Source of the DNA: UBA940 sp031547885
GTDB taxonomy: Bacteria; Bacteroidota; Bacteroidia; Bacteroidales; Rikenellaceae
Length of the DNA: 64,000 nucleotides
Reading direction: 5' to 3'
Assembly (NCBI GenBank): GCA_031547885.1
Contig: JAVBRO010000009.1
Span: 186,001-250,000 of the forward strand
The position numbers and the translations under genes were made by a program. How positions within the stretch are numbered: position 1 is the first letter of the stretch; each line of letters starts with the position of its first letter. The notes under the pieces were generated by a model that was not told the origin of the DNA, searched no databases, and was given only the letters and a program-made list of their open reading frames with translations. Positions 27,986 to 37,960 of this stretch are shown here, in pieces.

Positions 27986-28031
27986 CAAAAACAAAGCTGT
28001 TGTTCCACGTGGAACAACAGCTTTGTTTTTG
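27986..28031. promoter_or_regulatory. 46-bp perfect palindrome with parS-like core
   Basis: Every base from 27986 to 28031 pairs with its mirror (23 + 23). The centre is TGTTCCACGTGGAACA (28001-28016), which fits the ParB-binding parS pattern. The outer arms end in A-rich and T-rich runs, so the same DNA could form a strong hairpin ending both mnmG and glnS transcripts, which converge here. Confidence 0.75.
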
Positions 28032-28045
28032 GACCTAAAAGGAAT

Positions 28046-29728
28046 TTATTTTTGCATTTTCGCCCAGGAATCTTTCAAAGTAACGGTGCGATTAAAAACA
28101 GGTTTGCCGGGCAGTGAATCTTTGTCCTTGCAGAAATATCCGATCCTCTCGAACTGAAACTTTTCGCCGACTGCAGCGTCCGCAAGGGCCGGCTCCATAT
28201 AAACAGTCTGCACAACCAGCGATTCCGGATTCAGATAATCCAGAAAAGTTTTGCCTTCTTCGACGTCATCCGGATTTTCCCGGTCGAATAGGGTAGAGTA
28301 GAGGCGCGCTTCGGCTTCGACGGCTGTCGGAACCGAAACCCAATGGATAACGCCTTTTACCTTGCGTCCGTCGGAAGAGCCGCCGCCTGAAGATTCGGGA
28401 TCATACGTGCAGTGCAGTTCGACGATCTCGCCGGAAGCGTTTTTGATAACTTCGCCGCATTTCACCAGGTATGCGTAGCGCAGGCGCACTTCGCCGCCCG
28501 GAGAAAGGCGGTAATATTTCTTGGGAGGATCTTCCATGAAATCATCGCGCTCGATGTAGATTTCGCGCGTCAGCGGCACCTCGCGCATCCCGGCACCCTC
28601 ATCCTCGGGATTATTGACACACTTAATCATCTCGGTCCGCCCTTCCTCGAAGTTGGTGATGACGACTTTGATGGGATTCGTCACGACCATCCGCCGCTGT
28701 GCTGTCTTATTCAGGTCTTCACGAACAGAAAACTCCAGAAGCCCGAGGTCTATCACATTATCGCGCTTGGCCACCCCTACGCGCTCAGCAAAAGCGCGCA
28801 ACGACGCCGGAGTATAACCCCTGCGCCTCAAGGCGGTAATAGTCGGCATACGGGGATCATCCCATCCGGCAACCACTTTCTGCTGAACCAGTTGGAGCAG
28901 TTTGCGCTTGCTCATCATAGTGTATGTGAGGTTCAGGCGCGCGAACTCATACTGATGGCTCGGGAAAATATCCAACTCCCCGATGAACCAGTCATAAAGC
29001 GGACGGTGAACGTCGAATTCGAGCGTACAGAACGAATGAGTTATGCGTTCGATCGAGTCGCTCTGTCCGTGCGCGTAGTCATACATCGGATAGATGCACC
29101 AGGCGTCGCCCGTGCGGTGATGATGCGCATGGATTATGCGGTACATAATCGGGTCGCGGAAGAACATGTTCGAGTGCGCCATATCGATCTTCGCCCTCAG
29201 CACCCTGGCTCCGTCGGGAAATTCGCCGGCTCTCATCCTTGCGAAGAGGTCAAGGTTCTCTTCGACGCTGCGACCGCGCCACGGACTGTCGGTCCCGGGC
29301 TGGGTCACCGTCCCGCGGGTCGCGCGGATCTCTTCCTGCGTCTGGTCGTCCACATAAGCCTTCCCTTTCTTTATCAGTTCGACGGCCCATTCGTAAAGCT
29401 GCTCGAAATAGTCCGACGCATAACGCTCCAGCGCCCAGTCGAAACCCAGCCACTTGATATCCTCCTTGATCGAGTCGACATACTCCACATCCTCCTTCAC
29501 GGGATTCGTGTCGTCGAAACGCAGGTTGCACTTCCCGCCGTACTTCGCCGCCAGACCGAAATTCAGGCAAATGCTCTTGGCATGCCCGATGTGCAGATAG
29601 CCGTTCGGCTCCGGCGGAAAACGGGTCTGAATATCCTTCCCGCCCTTCGCTATGTAATCCTCGATTATCTCCTCCATGAAGTTGAGCGAACGCTCCGCAC
29701 CCTCAACAATTTTCAAATTTTCTTCCAT
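28046..29728 (-). CDS. glnS: Glutaminyl-tRNA synthetase
   Basis: 560 residues. Class I synthetase charging tRNA-Gln directly. PNGYLHIGHAKS (HIGH) is near residue 45 and MSKRKLL (KMSKS loop) near 270. The C-terminal anticodon-binding beta barrels follow (YIERDDFMEDPPKKYYRL). Confidence 0.97.
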   Translation of the reverse strand: MEENLKIVEGAERSLNFMEEIIEDYIAKGGKDIQTRFPPEPNGYLHIGHAKSICLNFGLAAKYGGKCNLRFDDTNPVKEDVEYVDSIKEDIKWLGFDWALERYASDYFEQLYEWAVELIKKGKAYVDDQTQEEIRATRGTVTQPGTDSPWRGRSVEENLDLFARMRAGEFPDGARVLRAKIDMAHSNMFFRDPIMYRIIHAHHHRTGDAWCIYPMYDYAHGQSDSIERITHSFCTLEFDVHRPLYDWFIGELDIFPSHQYEFARLNLTYTMMSKRKLLQLVQQKVVAGWDDPRMPTITALRRRGYTPASLRAFAERVGVAKRDNVIDLGLLEFSVREDLNKTAQRRMVVTNPIKVVITNFEEGRTEMIKCVNNPEDEGAGMREVPLTREIYIERDDFMEDPPKKYYRLSPGGEVRLRYAYLVKCGEVIKNASGEIVELHCTYDPESSGGGSSDGRKVKGVIHWVSVPTAVEAEARLYSTLFDRENPDDVEEGKTFLDYLNPESLVVQTVYMEPALADAAVGEKFQFERIGYFCKDKDSLPGKPVFNRTVTLKDSWAKMQK

Positions 29729-29742
29729 TTTTCTTTTTACAC

Positions 29743-30081
29743 GTTACTTTTGCAAATCCAAAAGTAACCAAAAGATTGCCGGAACGCCGGCGGCGGTTTA
29801 TTTTGATATCGTTCAGAAGTGAATCAATGTTTACGAAGATAGTTCGGCCATCCTTGTTACTAAAATTATGCGGGTTGCACGAAGTGCAACTTTATTTAGA
29901 AGAATCTGACTCTGAAAATTTATTTTCGAGATCAGATTCTTCAAAATAAGATGCCAGGCTTTGCCTGCCGCATAATTTCAATAACCAACCACGTTCGCAA
30001 AAACATTTTTATCACCACAACCCTAAATTGTAGGAAACGGAGTTTCCGCAAAAAGTTTTGGGCGACTTTTTTAAAAGTCGC
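29743..30081 (+). repeat. Multi-hairpin intergenic element, copy D
   Basis: 339 bp between the S46 peptidase gene and glnS. GTTACTTTTG/CAAAAGTAAC 29743-29768; GCCGG/CCGGC 29778-29791; outer arms 29856-29873 and 29968-29985; GTTGCAC/GTGCAAC 29874-29890; CAGGC/GCCTG 29955-29967; GGAAAC/GTTTCC 30033-30047; GCGACTTTT/AAAAGTCGC 30062-30081. The central cruciform is flipped relative to copies A, B and C. Confidence 0.93.
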
Positions 30082-30112
30082 GATTGAGAAAAAACAAATA
30101 TATAAGGAATTC

Positions 30113-32248
30113 CTATTTAACTATTGTCATTTCGCCCAGCAGGTATCCGGCTCCGGCGAATTTATCGATGGTCCACAGCACATAGCGGATATCGACGTTG
30201 ATGCATCGCTGGAGTTCGGGTTCGAAGACGACGTCGCCGCTCATGGCTTCCCAGTTCCCGTCGAAGGCGAGACCGATGAGTTCGCCGCGTCCGTTCAGGA
30301 CGGGGCTGCCCGAATTACCGCCTGTTATATCATTGTTCGTCAGGAAGTTGAGCCTCAACTGTCCATTCTGCCCATACTGTCCGTAATCCGACGTTTCATA
30401 TGCGGTTTTAAGTTCCTGGGGAACAGTGAATTCCAGTGGATTCGACGGGTCTTCCTTCTCCATGACGCCTTTCAGTGTCGTATAGTACTTATAGACCACG
30501 CCGTCCCGGGGCTCGTAAGGAAGCACCTGTCCGTATGTAAGGCGGATAGTAAAGTTGGCGTCGGGATAATACTTACCTGCCGGATCCATCTCTGTAAGGC
30601 CTTTGACGTAGATTCCGCGCCAATCGTTCAGTTGTTTCTGAAAAGGTGCGACCTGCTGTGCCAGCCCGAGCATCGATCCCATCAGCACCGAATTATATGC
30701 TTCGAGAGCCGGGTCGGCCTCGAGTACCTCTTTATCATAATTATCGAGCATGCTCATCAGCTTTTCCTGCGACGAGAAATTGGTGTTGTCATACAGCCAG
30801 TCGACATAGGCGTCTATATTGCCGCCGAAAAGTGAGTCGATCTTTGCATAAACCGACGGCAAATCTCCCGGAACGATGTTTTCGCGGACAATTGTAAACA
30901 TTCTTTTTGCCACGCGGCGGTCGGTAGGCTCGTTAAAATCCTTGTAGAACTCGGCGGCCGTATTTTCCAGTTCCTCTTTGTTGACGACCTCGCCGTTCTC
31001 GCCGATCTTTATGAAGCGTTCCACAAAGGCCGGCATCGACAGTATCTCGATACCGCGAAAGAACGCTTCCGCATAATACTGGTAGAGGCTTGCGGCAGCG
31101 GCTTTTCCCTCGACGGCCGCCTTAATGTTGGGCAGGGCGTCCGCATAGCGATAAGGCGTATCGGTTCCGACCGCCCAGGCGGCAAAACGTTTCTCGAGAG
31201 CGGCTTTTCTTTCGGGTATATTATTGTCTGCCAGCGCCTTATTCATCCCGATAGAGTTCTTCCAGTAGTTGGATGACGAGGCGTATTTAGCCGAATACTG
31301 CAGCCTCACCGCATCGTCGGCCAGCATGTCCTCCATGATGATCTTCTGCCGCTCGCCGCGGATAAAGATGCGGTTGGCATTGTCCGTATCGATCAGGTAC
31401 TGCATCTCGTAGGTGGTCATGTAACGCTGGGTGCTTCCGGGGAAACCCATGATCATCGCGAAATCGTTTTCCTTGTACCCTTTCAGGGAAATTTTCAGGT
31501 GCACAGGAGCCTGATAGGGCCTGTTTTCGGGCGAATATTCAGCCGGACGGTTGTCGGGTCCGGCATAGATGCGAAACATCGAGAAATCGTCCGTATGGCG
31601 CGGCCACATCCAGTTGTCGGTGTCTCCTCCGAACTTGCCCATCGAGTTGGGGGGCGTCCCGACCAGGCGCACGTCCGTATAGACCTCGGCCATGACGGCG
31701 AAATACTGGTTGCCGCCCATGAACGAACGCACCGCAACCTCATAACCGGGATATGCCTCTTTATATTCTGCCGTAACAACCTTCAGATTCGCACCCACTA
31801 TCGAGTCGCGCGCCGGACCGACTCCAAGACTCTCCGCAGCACCCAGAACCCGTCCCGTCACATCTTCCAGACGGCGGATAAACTGCACTTTCAACCCCGG
31901 AGCAGGGATCTCCTCCCCGCGGTTCATCGCCCAGAAACCGTTCTTCAGAAAATCGCTCCCGATGCTGCTCAACTGCTGGATCGCGCCGTAGCCGCAGTGA
32001 TGATTCGTCAGCAGCAGCCCTTCGGGAGAAACCACTTCGCCCGTACATCCGCCGCCGAAGATCACAATAGCGTCCTTCAGCGAATTGCCGTTCACATTGT
32101 AGATATCCTGCGCCGACAACTTCAACCCCTTGGCCTTCATGTCCTTGATGTTCAGCTTGTCCAGATACGGCAGCAGCCACATCCCCTCGTCGGCCCGCGC
32201 CGGCATCACAAACAACGCCAGCGCCCAAATAATAAGTAATTTCTTCAT
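30113..32248 (-). CDS. S46 family dipeptidyl peptidase, DPP7-like
   Basis: 711 residues with a signal peptide (cleavage near ARADE). Periplasmic serine exopeptidase that releases dipeptides for amino-acid nutrition. The catalytic His lies in LLLTNHHCGYGAIQ, the Asp in FGGDTDNWMWPRH, and the Ser in TGGNSGSPV. Eighteen residues after that Ser is Gly (FDGNW); in this family Gly at that place goes with the DPP7 type, which accepts hydrophobic P1 residues, and Arg with the acidic-specific DPP11. Specificity is therefore inferred. Confidence 0.95.
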   Translation of the reverse strand: MKKLLIIWALALFVMPARADEGMWLLPYLDKLNIKDMKAKGLKLSAQDIYNVNGNSLKDAIVIFGGGCTGEVVSPEGLLLTNHHCGYGAIQQLSSIGSDFLKNGFWAMNRGEEIPAPGLKVQFIRRLEDVTGRVLGAAESLGVGPARDSIVGANLKVVTAEYKEAYPGYEVAVRSFMGGNQYFAVMAEVYTDVRLVGTPPNSMGKFGGDTDNWMWPRHTDDFSMFRIYAGPDNRPAEYSPENRPYQAPVHLKISLKGYKENDFAMIMGFPGSTQRYMTTYEMQYLIDTDNANRIFIRGERQKIIMEDMLADDAVRLQYSAKYASSSNYWKNSIGMNKALADNNIPERKAALEKRFAAWAVGTDTPYRYADALPNIKAAVEGKAAAASLYQYYAEAFFRGIEILSMPAFVERFIKIGENGEVVNKEELENTAAEFYKDFNEPTDRRVAKRMFTIVRENIVPGDLPSVYAKIDSLFGGNIDAYVDWLYDNTNFSSQEKLMSMLDNYDKEVLEADPALEAYNSVLMGSMLGLAQQVAPFQKQLNDWRGIYVKGLTEMDPAGKYYPDANFTIRLTYGQVLPYEPRDGVVYKYYTTLKGVMEKEDPSNPLEFTVPQELKTAYETSDYGQYGQNGQLRLNFLTNNDITGGNSGSPVLNGRGELIGLAFDGNWEAMSGDVVFEPELQRCINVDIRYVLWTIDKFAGAGYLLGEMTIVK

Positions 32249-32278
32249 AAATAGGTATTTAATTTTTTTTCTTCATAC

Positions 32279-32603
32279 GTTACTTTGCCAAATTGCAAAG
32301 TAACCAAAAAATTGCCGGAACGCCGGCGGCGGTTTATTTCGAGGCAATATTCCGTGTTTGAGAAGTATTGCCTTCCATTGTTAAGAATTTCTGAGGTTGC
32401 TTTGCAACCGTCCTTTTGAAGCACTGCGGCTCTGAAAATGTATTTTCGAGACCGCATTGTTTCAAAAGTTCACGGTGGCGGGCCTTGCCCGCCGCCTGAA
32501 ATTCTTAACTACTCCCAAAACTCCGTAAACATCTGTTTCCTCTAAATAGTAGGAAACGAAGTTTCCGCAAAAATTTTTGGTGCTACCTTTTTTAAAAGGT
32601 AGC
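32279..32603 (+). repeat. Multi-hairpin intergenic element, copy E
   Basis: 325 bp between nadA and the S46 gene; the most divergent copy. GTTACTTTGC/GCAAAGTAAC 32279-32304; GCCGG/CCGGC about 32314-32327; outer arms 32380-32396 and 32495-32509 (GTTAAGAATTTC paired with its complement); GGTTGC/GCAACC 32395-32409; GGCGGGC/GCCCGCC 32477-32493; GGAAAC/GTTTCC 32552-32566; end hairpin GCTACCTTTT/AAAAGGTAGC 32582-32603. Stem sequences differ from the other copies on both sides, so pairing is kept. Confidence 0.92.
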
Positions 32604-32638
32604 GATAAAACTATTGAGGTACAAATGTATAAAAATAT

Positions 32639-33577
32639 TCAACATTTGATGTCGAGCATGGCACGGATGCTTTTTTCGGCACGGATGCGCACATCTTCCG
32701 GCACCACAACTTCGGGTTGTTCGGTTTCGAGGCAGCGGAGTATTTTCTCGGGGGTTACGAGTTTCATATATGCACAGTCGTTGCATCCGCATGTTGAATC
32801 GACTGGGGGGGCGGGGATGAATGTTCGGTCGGGATATCGTTTGCGCATCTCGTAGAGGATTCCGGGTTCGGTGACGACGATATATTCCCGGGCGTCGTCT
32901 TTCGCACAAAAATTGAGAATAGCAGAGGTGCTTCCGACCATATCTGCGACGGAGAGGATATGCTGTTTACACTCGGGATGTGCCAGGATCTTTGCGCCGG
33001 GGTGCTGTTTTTTGAGGGAGAGGATGCCTTCGAGCGAGAACTCTTCGTGTACGTGGCATGCACCGTCCCACAGGATCATATTTTGGCGGCCGGTCCGGGC
33101 CTGCAGATATGCGCCCAGGTTCCGGTCGGGCGCGAATATGATCCGCCGCTCCTGCGGAATGGATTTTATCACATCGAGGGCATTGGTCGAAGTGCAGCAG
33201 ATGTCGGTCAGGGCCTTGATATCGGCCGTTGTATTGACATAGGAGACCACCATCGCGTCGGGATACTGCTCGCGGAACGCCTGGAACCTGTCGGCGGGGC
33301 ACGATGCGGCAAGAGAACACCCTGCTTCGGGATCGGGTATCAGGACTTTCTTCTGAGGCGAAAGTATCTTGGCTGTTTCGGCCATGAAATAGACGCCGGC
33401 AAAGACGATAATATCCGCATCGGTATTGGCGGCCTCGACCGACAGCGCAAGCGAGTCGCCGACGAAATCGGCCACATCCTGCACCTCGCCCAATGTGTAG
33501 TAGTGCGCGAGGATTACCGCATTCTTTTTCTTTTTGAGTTCCCTGATTTTTTCGGCCGTCGCCGTCCTGTCATCCAT
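32639..33577 (-). CDS. nadA: Quinolinate synthase A
   Basis: 312 residues. A 4Fe-4S enzyme that condenses iminoaspartate with dihydroxyacetone phosphate in NAD synthesis. HYYTLGEVQDVAD, a mid-protein Cys (KALTDICCTSTNA), HPECKQHI and the C-terminal TCGCNDC carry the cluster ligands. Start 33577 (MDDRTAT) is preferred to 33622. A -7 box TATTTTTG (minus strand 33602-33609) lies 24 bases before it. nadB and nadC are not in the window. Confidence 0.95.
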   Translation of the reverse strand: MDDRTATAEKIRELKKKKNAVILAHYYTLGEVQDVADFVGDSLALSVEAANTDADIIVFAGVYFMAETAKILSPQKKVLIPDPEAGCSLAASCPADRFQAFREQYPDAMVVSYVNTTADIKALTDICCTSTNALDVIKSIPQERRIIFAPDRNLGAYLQARTGRQNMILWDGACHVHEEFSLEGILSLKKQHPGAKILAHPECKQHILSVADMVGSTSAILNFCAKDDAREYIVVTEPGILYEMRKRYPDRTFIPAPPVDSTCGCNDCAYMKLVTPEKILRCLETEQPEVVVPEDVRIRAEKSIRAMLDIKC

Positions 33578-33620
33578 TATCGTAGGCTGTTGTTCAGAAT
33601 GCAAAAATAGTAATAAAAAC

Positions 33621-33653
33621 AAAAAAGGAAGCCTAAAAGAACAGCTTCCTTTT
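33621..33653 (-). terminator. Intrinsic terminator of the GH106 gene
   Basis: Stem AAGGAAGC/GCTTCCTT with T-rich ends on both strands, 18 bases after the GH106 stop. It overlaps the region where the nadA -33 element should be. Confidence 0.75.
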
Positions 33654-33670
33654 ACAAGACGGACAACCCG

Positions 33671-36520
33671 TTAATACATCTCCACAGGCCCTTCCAACCC
33701 CATGGGGCGGAAAACCCGCCTGTGCTTCGAACGCTGCGCCGGAATATTGTCCGTCAGCGACAGGGTGTAGTTGTTGAGCAGGGTGGTCACTTTAACGGTT
33801 ATTTCATTGCTTCCGGAATGCAACCTGCCAGAAATATCGAACATGCGCTCTCCATACCACTTCACGCCTGCTGATTCGCCGTTCACCAGCAGTTCTGTAA
33901 CTCCGTACCGGGTATGCCCGATGTCAAGAACCGTATAGGCCGCCGGATTGTCGACCTCTATCTTTTGCGTATACTCTATCGTTCCCGCAAAATTGCGGAA
34001 CCACGGCAAAGGCATCGAATTGAAATCCTCGAGGGATTCCATATCCAGCTCCTGCACACTGCCGTCCACATGCACAGCCTTCACTTTCCACGTGCCGGCG
34101 ACGGGTGTCGTTCCGGCCGGACGCTCTTTCATGGGACGGTACATTTCCCCCTCTTTATCCGTGTCGAAAACTATCATTTTGGATTCGACCGGCGCGAAAT
34201 GCAGGTCCATTGCATTATCTTCGCACGTAAGCATCCACCGTTCGCCCGTCTCGGGATCCCACAGCCACGCCTGTTTCCCCTTCACAGACGCCGGGAATTC
34301 GACTTTCACATCATGGTTTTCGGTCAAGTTGTGGTGTACGAAGAAGAAAATATCGCGGTCGCCCGATTTATAGTAATTCTGGCTCAGCCATTTGGTCGGT
34401 TTGTCTATCTTAACATAAGGCGTGAGGCCCAGTTCGCGCTGCACCCCTGTGTACCATTCCGTCATGGGCGGAACCGGACTCGCGATACGAATAAAACGTT
34501 CCGGATATCTCTTTGCAAGCCTGTCCATGACAGACTTCACACTTGCATCGCGCGCCACGGCGTCATGCAGTCCGAAACTTTTATACGCCACTTGACCGAT
34601 GCAGACCACTTTTCCGCCTGTTTCGACGAATTTCTTAACGATCCGGGCGGCGGCAGGCGAAAGGCTCTCCACTTCCATAAGCATCAGTGTTTTATATGAA
34701 CGCGGCCCGAAAGTAAGCACACCTTTTTTAACGGATGCCTGCGCGATCACGTTGTCGCTTATATAATCGCATCCATTGCCGTTCTGGTGCAGGTTTTCCC
34801 ACAGGTCGTGTGCATAGAAAGGATATGTTTCCTCGGGGAACGGATCGCGCATCTGTCCCTGCACCGACCACATATCCTCGAGCGGGGGAAGGATGGCTAT
34901 GTCGGCCTGCGGGACGCTGTTCTGCAGCACAGCCGAAATGCGCGCCTTGTAGTCGAGCCAGTAATGCAGGTAAGGCCACCATGTATTCTGTGCGCTGAAA
35001 TATGTCCCGTACCGTACCCAACCCGGAAATCCCGCTTCCGGCGGGCTGTAATTGAATCCGTGCAGGATGGAGTGATTCACCCCGGAAAGATTACTCAGAT
35101 CGCCGGCGATCTTTATCTCCTCTAGCGTTGTGCGGAAAATATAATCCACGTTAGTTATCTCCTCGCAGCTCACCCTTCCGTTGCCCGAAAGCAGCGAACC
35201 CGACGAAACGAACTTGTTTACCATCGAATAGGCGCGCCCCGAGAACCAGTTGTTATCGTCCATCACCTCTCCCAGGCGGTCCCAGAGCCAGGTTTCACAC
35301 TCGGGAATATCTATATACATCGCCGATTCCAGAGGATGGAGCTGGCGGCCGTAAGCCTGTATGCGCGATTTAAGTCCGTTGCGGTGGCACCAGTTGTTGA
35401 AAGTCTGTATGAAATTCTCGTTGAAAAGCTCGATCTGCACACGTTCGAAATCGTTGCGAACCCGCTCCACTACCTCTTTGGTCACTTCCGGTGAAATCTC
35501 GCTGCCGTATTTCTCTTTTACAGGGGTCCCCATATGCCCCACCTTGCGGATTACATAAGGAAGATATGGGATGATGGAATATCCGGCCCTCTTTTCGAAT
35601 TCCGCGGGAAAACCGGAACTCCAGTTGGCTCCTTCCAATTCGAAACTATCCACAAAGACCGCGCGTATCTTACCTTTCATTTCCGGGGATGTGAACTGCA
35701 GTTTGTCAGAGAGAGGTTTCAGGTAAGCATTTACCGCCGTGCTGTCGAGATGGTTCAGAACCGGCCCTTTCGCCCCCGCCGCGCCCAGGATCACCCCCAT
35801 ATAGCCGGTATGCTTTATAAAGCAGTAAAGCACATGATCGCCGCCCGGAACATCAAACGAGATGACATCGTTCCCGGCAAGGCCGTCGAGATACTCCCCA
35901 TCCGTAAATGAATCCACTTTTGCGGGCATCAGACGCAGGGAGACCAGCTCTTTTTCCGGATCGGACGTGGACGACATGATGGGAGGAGAACTCTTCCTCA
36001 GTATCTCGGCGCGTTCCATCGAAAACTTTTCTCCTCCTTTAAGGTCTATCGTCTCGACAGTGAGCATCTGCAGCTGCTGTCCGCGCGGAATGAACTCCCC
36101 GCCGAAAGGCCATCCCGATCCTCCTATAATATCACACCACATCCCCCTTTCGCGGCATCCGTCGGCGGCGGTGCGTATCATCCGCACCCAATCGTCCGAC
36201 AGGTAGGGCATCTCCCTGTAACCCACGGGATCGGCATCCCCGGGAAACGCGATGGAATTTATCTCAACTCCGCCTATCCCGGCCGCCTTCATCAGGTCCA
36301 GCTCGCGCAGGATCTCCTTTTCATCCACCCTCAGTCCGTTCCACCACCACCGTACGAATGGCCTGTGCTGCGGCTGCGGGGTTTTGAACACTCCGTAAAG
36401 ATCTTTTTCGGGTTCAGGAAAATTCTGCCGCGTCGGAAGTTGCTGCGGTGAGGGCGAAGTACACCCGGAAAAACAAAGAGCCGCCAAAAGCCCGGCAATC
36501 GAAATTCTGAACCCTTTCAT
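33671..36520 (-). CDS. GH106-like glycoside hydrolase lipoprotein
   Basis: 949 residues. Lipoprotein signal (CFSGC, lipidated Cys near 19). The body matches the GH106 alpha-L-rhamnosidase group: VRWWWNGLRVDEKEI, a TIM-barrel region with GGVEINS and GWPFGGEFIP, then C-terminal beta domains with a galactose-binding-like module (GTIEYTQKIEVDNPAAYTVLDIG in outline). It probably removes rhamnose from plant pectin or microbial glycans, outside the cell or in the periplasm. No SusCD pair is nearby, so the target glycan is not known. Confidence 0.88.
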   Translation of the reverse strand: MKGFRISIAGLLAALCFSGCTSPSPQQLPTRQNFPEPEKDLYGVFKTPQPQHRPFVRWWWNGLRVDEKEILRELDLMKAAGIGGVEINSIAFPGDADPVGYREMPYLSDDWVRMIRTAADGCRERGMWCDIIGGSGWPFGGEFIPRGQQLQMLTVETIDLKGGEKFSMERAEILRKSSPPIMSSTSDPEKELVSLRLMPAKVDSFTDGEYLDGLAGNDVISFDVPGGDHVLYCFIKHTGYMGVILGAAGAKGPVLNHLDSTAVNAYLKPLSDKLQFTSPEMKGKIRAVFVDSFELEGANWSSGFPAEFEKRAGYSIIPYLPYVIRKVGHMGTPVKEKYGSEISPEVTKEVVERVRNDFERVQIELFNENFIQTFNNWCHRNGLKSRIQAYGRQLHPLESAMYIDIPECETWLWDRLGEVMDDNNWFSGRAYSMVNKFVSSGSLLSGNGRVSCEEITNVDYIFRTTLEEIKIAGDLSNLSGVNHSILHGFNYSPPEAGFPGWVRYGTYFSAQNTWWPYLHYWLDYKARISAVLQNSVPQADIAILPPLEDMWSVQGQMRDPFPEETYPFYAHDLWENLHQNGNGCDYISDNVIAQASVKKGVLTFGPRSYKTLMLMEVESLSPAAARIVKKFVETGGKVVCIGQVAYKSFGLHDAVARDASVKSVMDRLAKRYPERFIRIASPVPPMTEWYTGVQRELGLTPYVKIDKPTKWLSQNYYKSGDRDIFFFVHHNLTENHDVKVEFPASVKGKQAWLWDPETGERWMLTCEDNAMDLHFAPVESKMIVFDTDKEGEMYRPMKERPAGTTPVAGTWKVKAVHVDGSVQELDMESLEDFNSMPLPWFRNFAGTIEYTQKIEVDNPAAYTVLDIGHTRYGVTELLVNGESAGVKWYGERMFDISGRLHSGSNEITVKVTTLLNNYTLSLTDNIPAQRSKHRRVFRPMGLEGPVEMY

Positions 36521-36869
36521 GATTTTTTATTTTTATTACTTATTAAATAAATATATATCAATAATAACAATAATGGCTGTTGAAACTGTCAATAACCACC
36601 TCTCTCCCACCAGTAAATTTAGTTATAAAAATTTTACCACACCGTTTTGTTTTTTCCTTTTTACGCCCTGGTCCCCGATCGGTATTGTTTTGGCGCGTTC
36701 CCGAACATTTGTCAACAATGTTTGTTATTGTTGTTGACATATAAACATCAGATCATGCTTCAACAAATTTTTGTTTTTGTTGTTAGGTTATATTTGAAAA
36801 ATATTAATAAAAACCGCCCCGTGCCCATCTGTTAAAAGTTGCCGACAGTTATTCCGGTCCCTTTCAACA
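36521..36869. other. AT-rich intergenic region with inverted repeat
   Basis: About 350 bases between the GH106 gene and mrp, the most AT-rich DNA in this part. TGTCAACAA pairs with TTGTTGACA around 36711-36740 and could be an operator or hairpin. No gene is supported. Confidence 0.5.
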
Positions 36870-37910
36870 TCACTTTCCCAGTTTATCAACAATCCTTCGG
36901 GCGATGTCAACATAGTACGGCCGGACTTCCGCACGGATTCCCTGCGCCGGCAGTCCCCTCTCTCCGCTCTCCGCAACCGACTGCACAATAGGGATATCCC
37001 CGAGGAATTCAATGTTTTCAGCATCCGCAAAACGCCTCGCCCCCCCCTCGCCGAAGATATAATAGCGGTTGTCCGGCAGTTCGGCCGGGGTGAACCACGC
37101 CATGTTCTCGACGATGCCCAGCACCGCCACTCCGATACCTTCGGCGCGGAACATCTCCACTCCGCGCCGCACGTCCGCCACGGCCAGCTGCTGGGGGGTG
37201 CTGACGATGACCGCGCCGTCCAGTTCCAGGTCGTGGACCATGGTCAGATGCACGTCGCCGGTTCCGGGGGGCAGGTCCACGAGCAGGTAGTCCAAATCGC
37301 CCCATTTTGTCTGATGGATGAGTTGGCGCAGGGCGTTCGTGGCCATAGGTCCGCGCCACACGAGAGCGTCGCTGGGGTCGATGAAAAACCCGATCGACAT
37401 TATTTTGACCCCCATGCTTTCGGCCGGAACGATCAGGTCTGCGCCGCCTTCCTGTTCGGCTGGCGGGAGATAGTCCGTGATCCCGAAAAGCTGCGGCTGC
37501 GAAGGGCCGTAGATATCGGCGTCGAGGATCCCGACGCGAAAACCTTCCGATGCGAGGGTTGCGGCGAGGTATGCCGCTACGGTGCTTTTACCCACGCCGC
37601 CTTTGCCGCTGGCTATGGCCACCACCTTGCCCACCCCCGGCAGGCGCCGCGAAGGCTCTGGCTTCGGGGCAGGTTCTTCGACCGAGACGGAGATTTCCAT
37701 CCCCGGGAACGCCGCCGAGAGGGCCGCTTCCGCCTGGCGCCTGAGCGAAGCTGCGAACGGATCTTTCGGGCGCCGGAATTTCAATGCCACGGCGATCCTG
37801 CCCTCTTCCACAGCCGCTCCCGACACGAATCCCGCTTCCGCGAGGCTTTGTTTGGCTTCCGGGTGCACCACCCCTTCCAAGGCCTTCAAAACATCTTCCT
37901 TGTTTATCAT
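36870..37910 (-). CDS. mrp: Mrp/ApbC family Fe-S carrier ATPase
   Basis: 346 residues. An N-terminal MIP18-like domain (about 1-80), then a P-loop ATPase with deviant Walker A ASGKGGVGKST, DADIYGPSQP and DLPPGTGD. The family carries Fe-S clusters to apoproteins. The CxxC motif often found near the C-terminus is not seen, which occurs in part of the family. Confidence 0.93.
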   Translation of the reverse strand: MINKEDVLKALEGVVHPEAKQSLAEAGFVSGAAVEEGRIAVALKFRRPKDPFAASLRRQAEAALSAAFPGMEISVSVEEPAPKPEPSRRLPGVGKVVAIASGKGGVGKSTVAAYLAATLASEGFRVGILDADIYGPSQPQLFGITDYLPPAEQEGGADLIVPAESMGVKIMSIGFFIDPSDALVWRGPMATNALRQLIHQTKWGDLDYLLVDLPPGTGDVHLTMVHDLELDGAVIVSTPQQLAVADVRRGVEMFRAEGIGVAVLGIVENMAWFTPAELPDNRYYIFGEGGARRFADAENIEFLGDIPIVQSVAESGERGLPAQGIRAEVRPYYVDIARRIVDKLGK

Positions 37911-37960
37911 TTTATTGTTTTTATTTTATATTTACCTACTGATTAAATAATAAAAACATC

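Noticed and set aside
28001..28016. Treating the palindrome only as a terminator
   Set aside because: The second parS-like site at 27905 has no extended arms or T run, so a protein-binding site explains both better.
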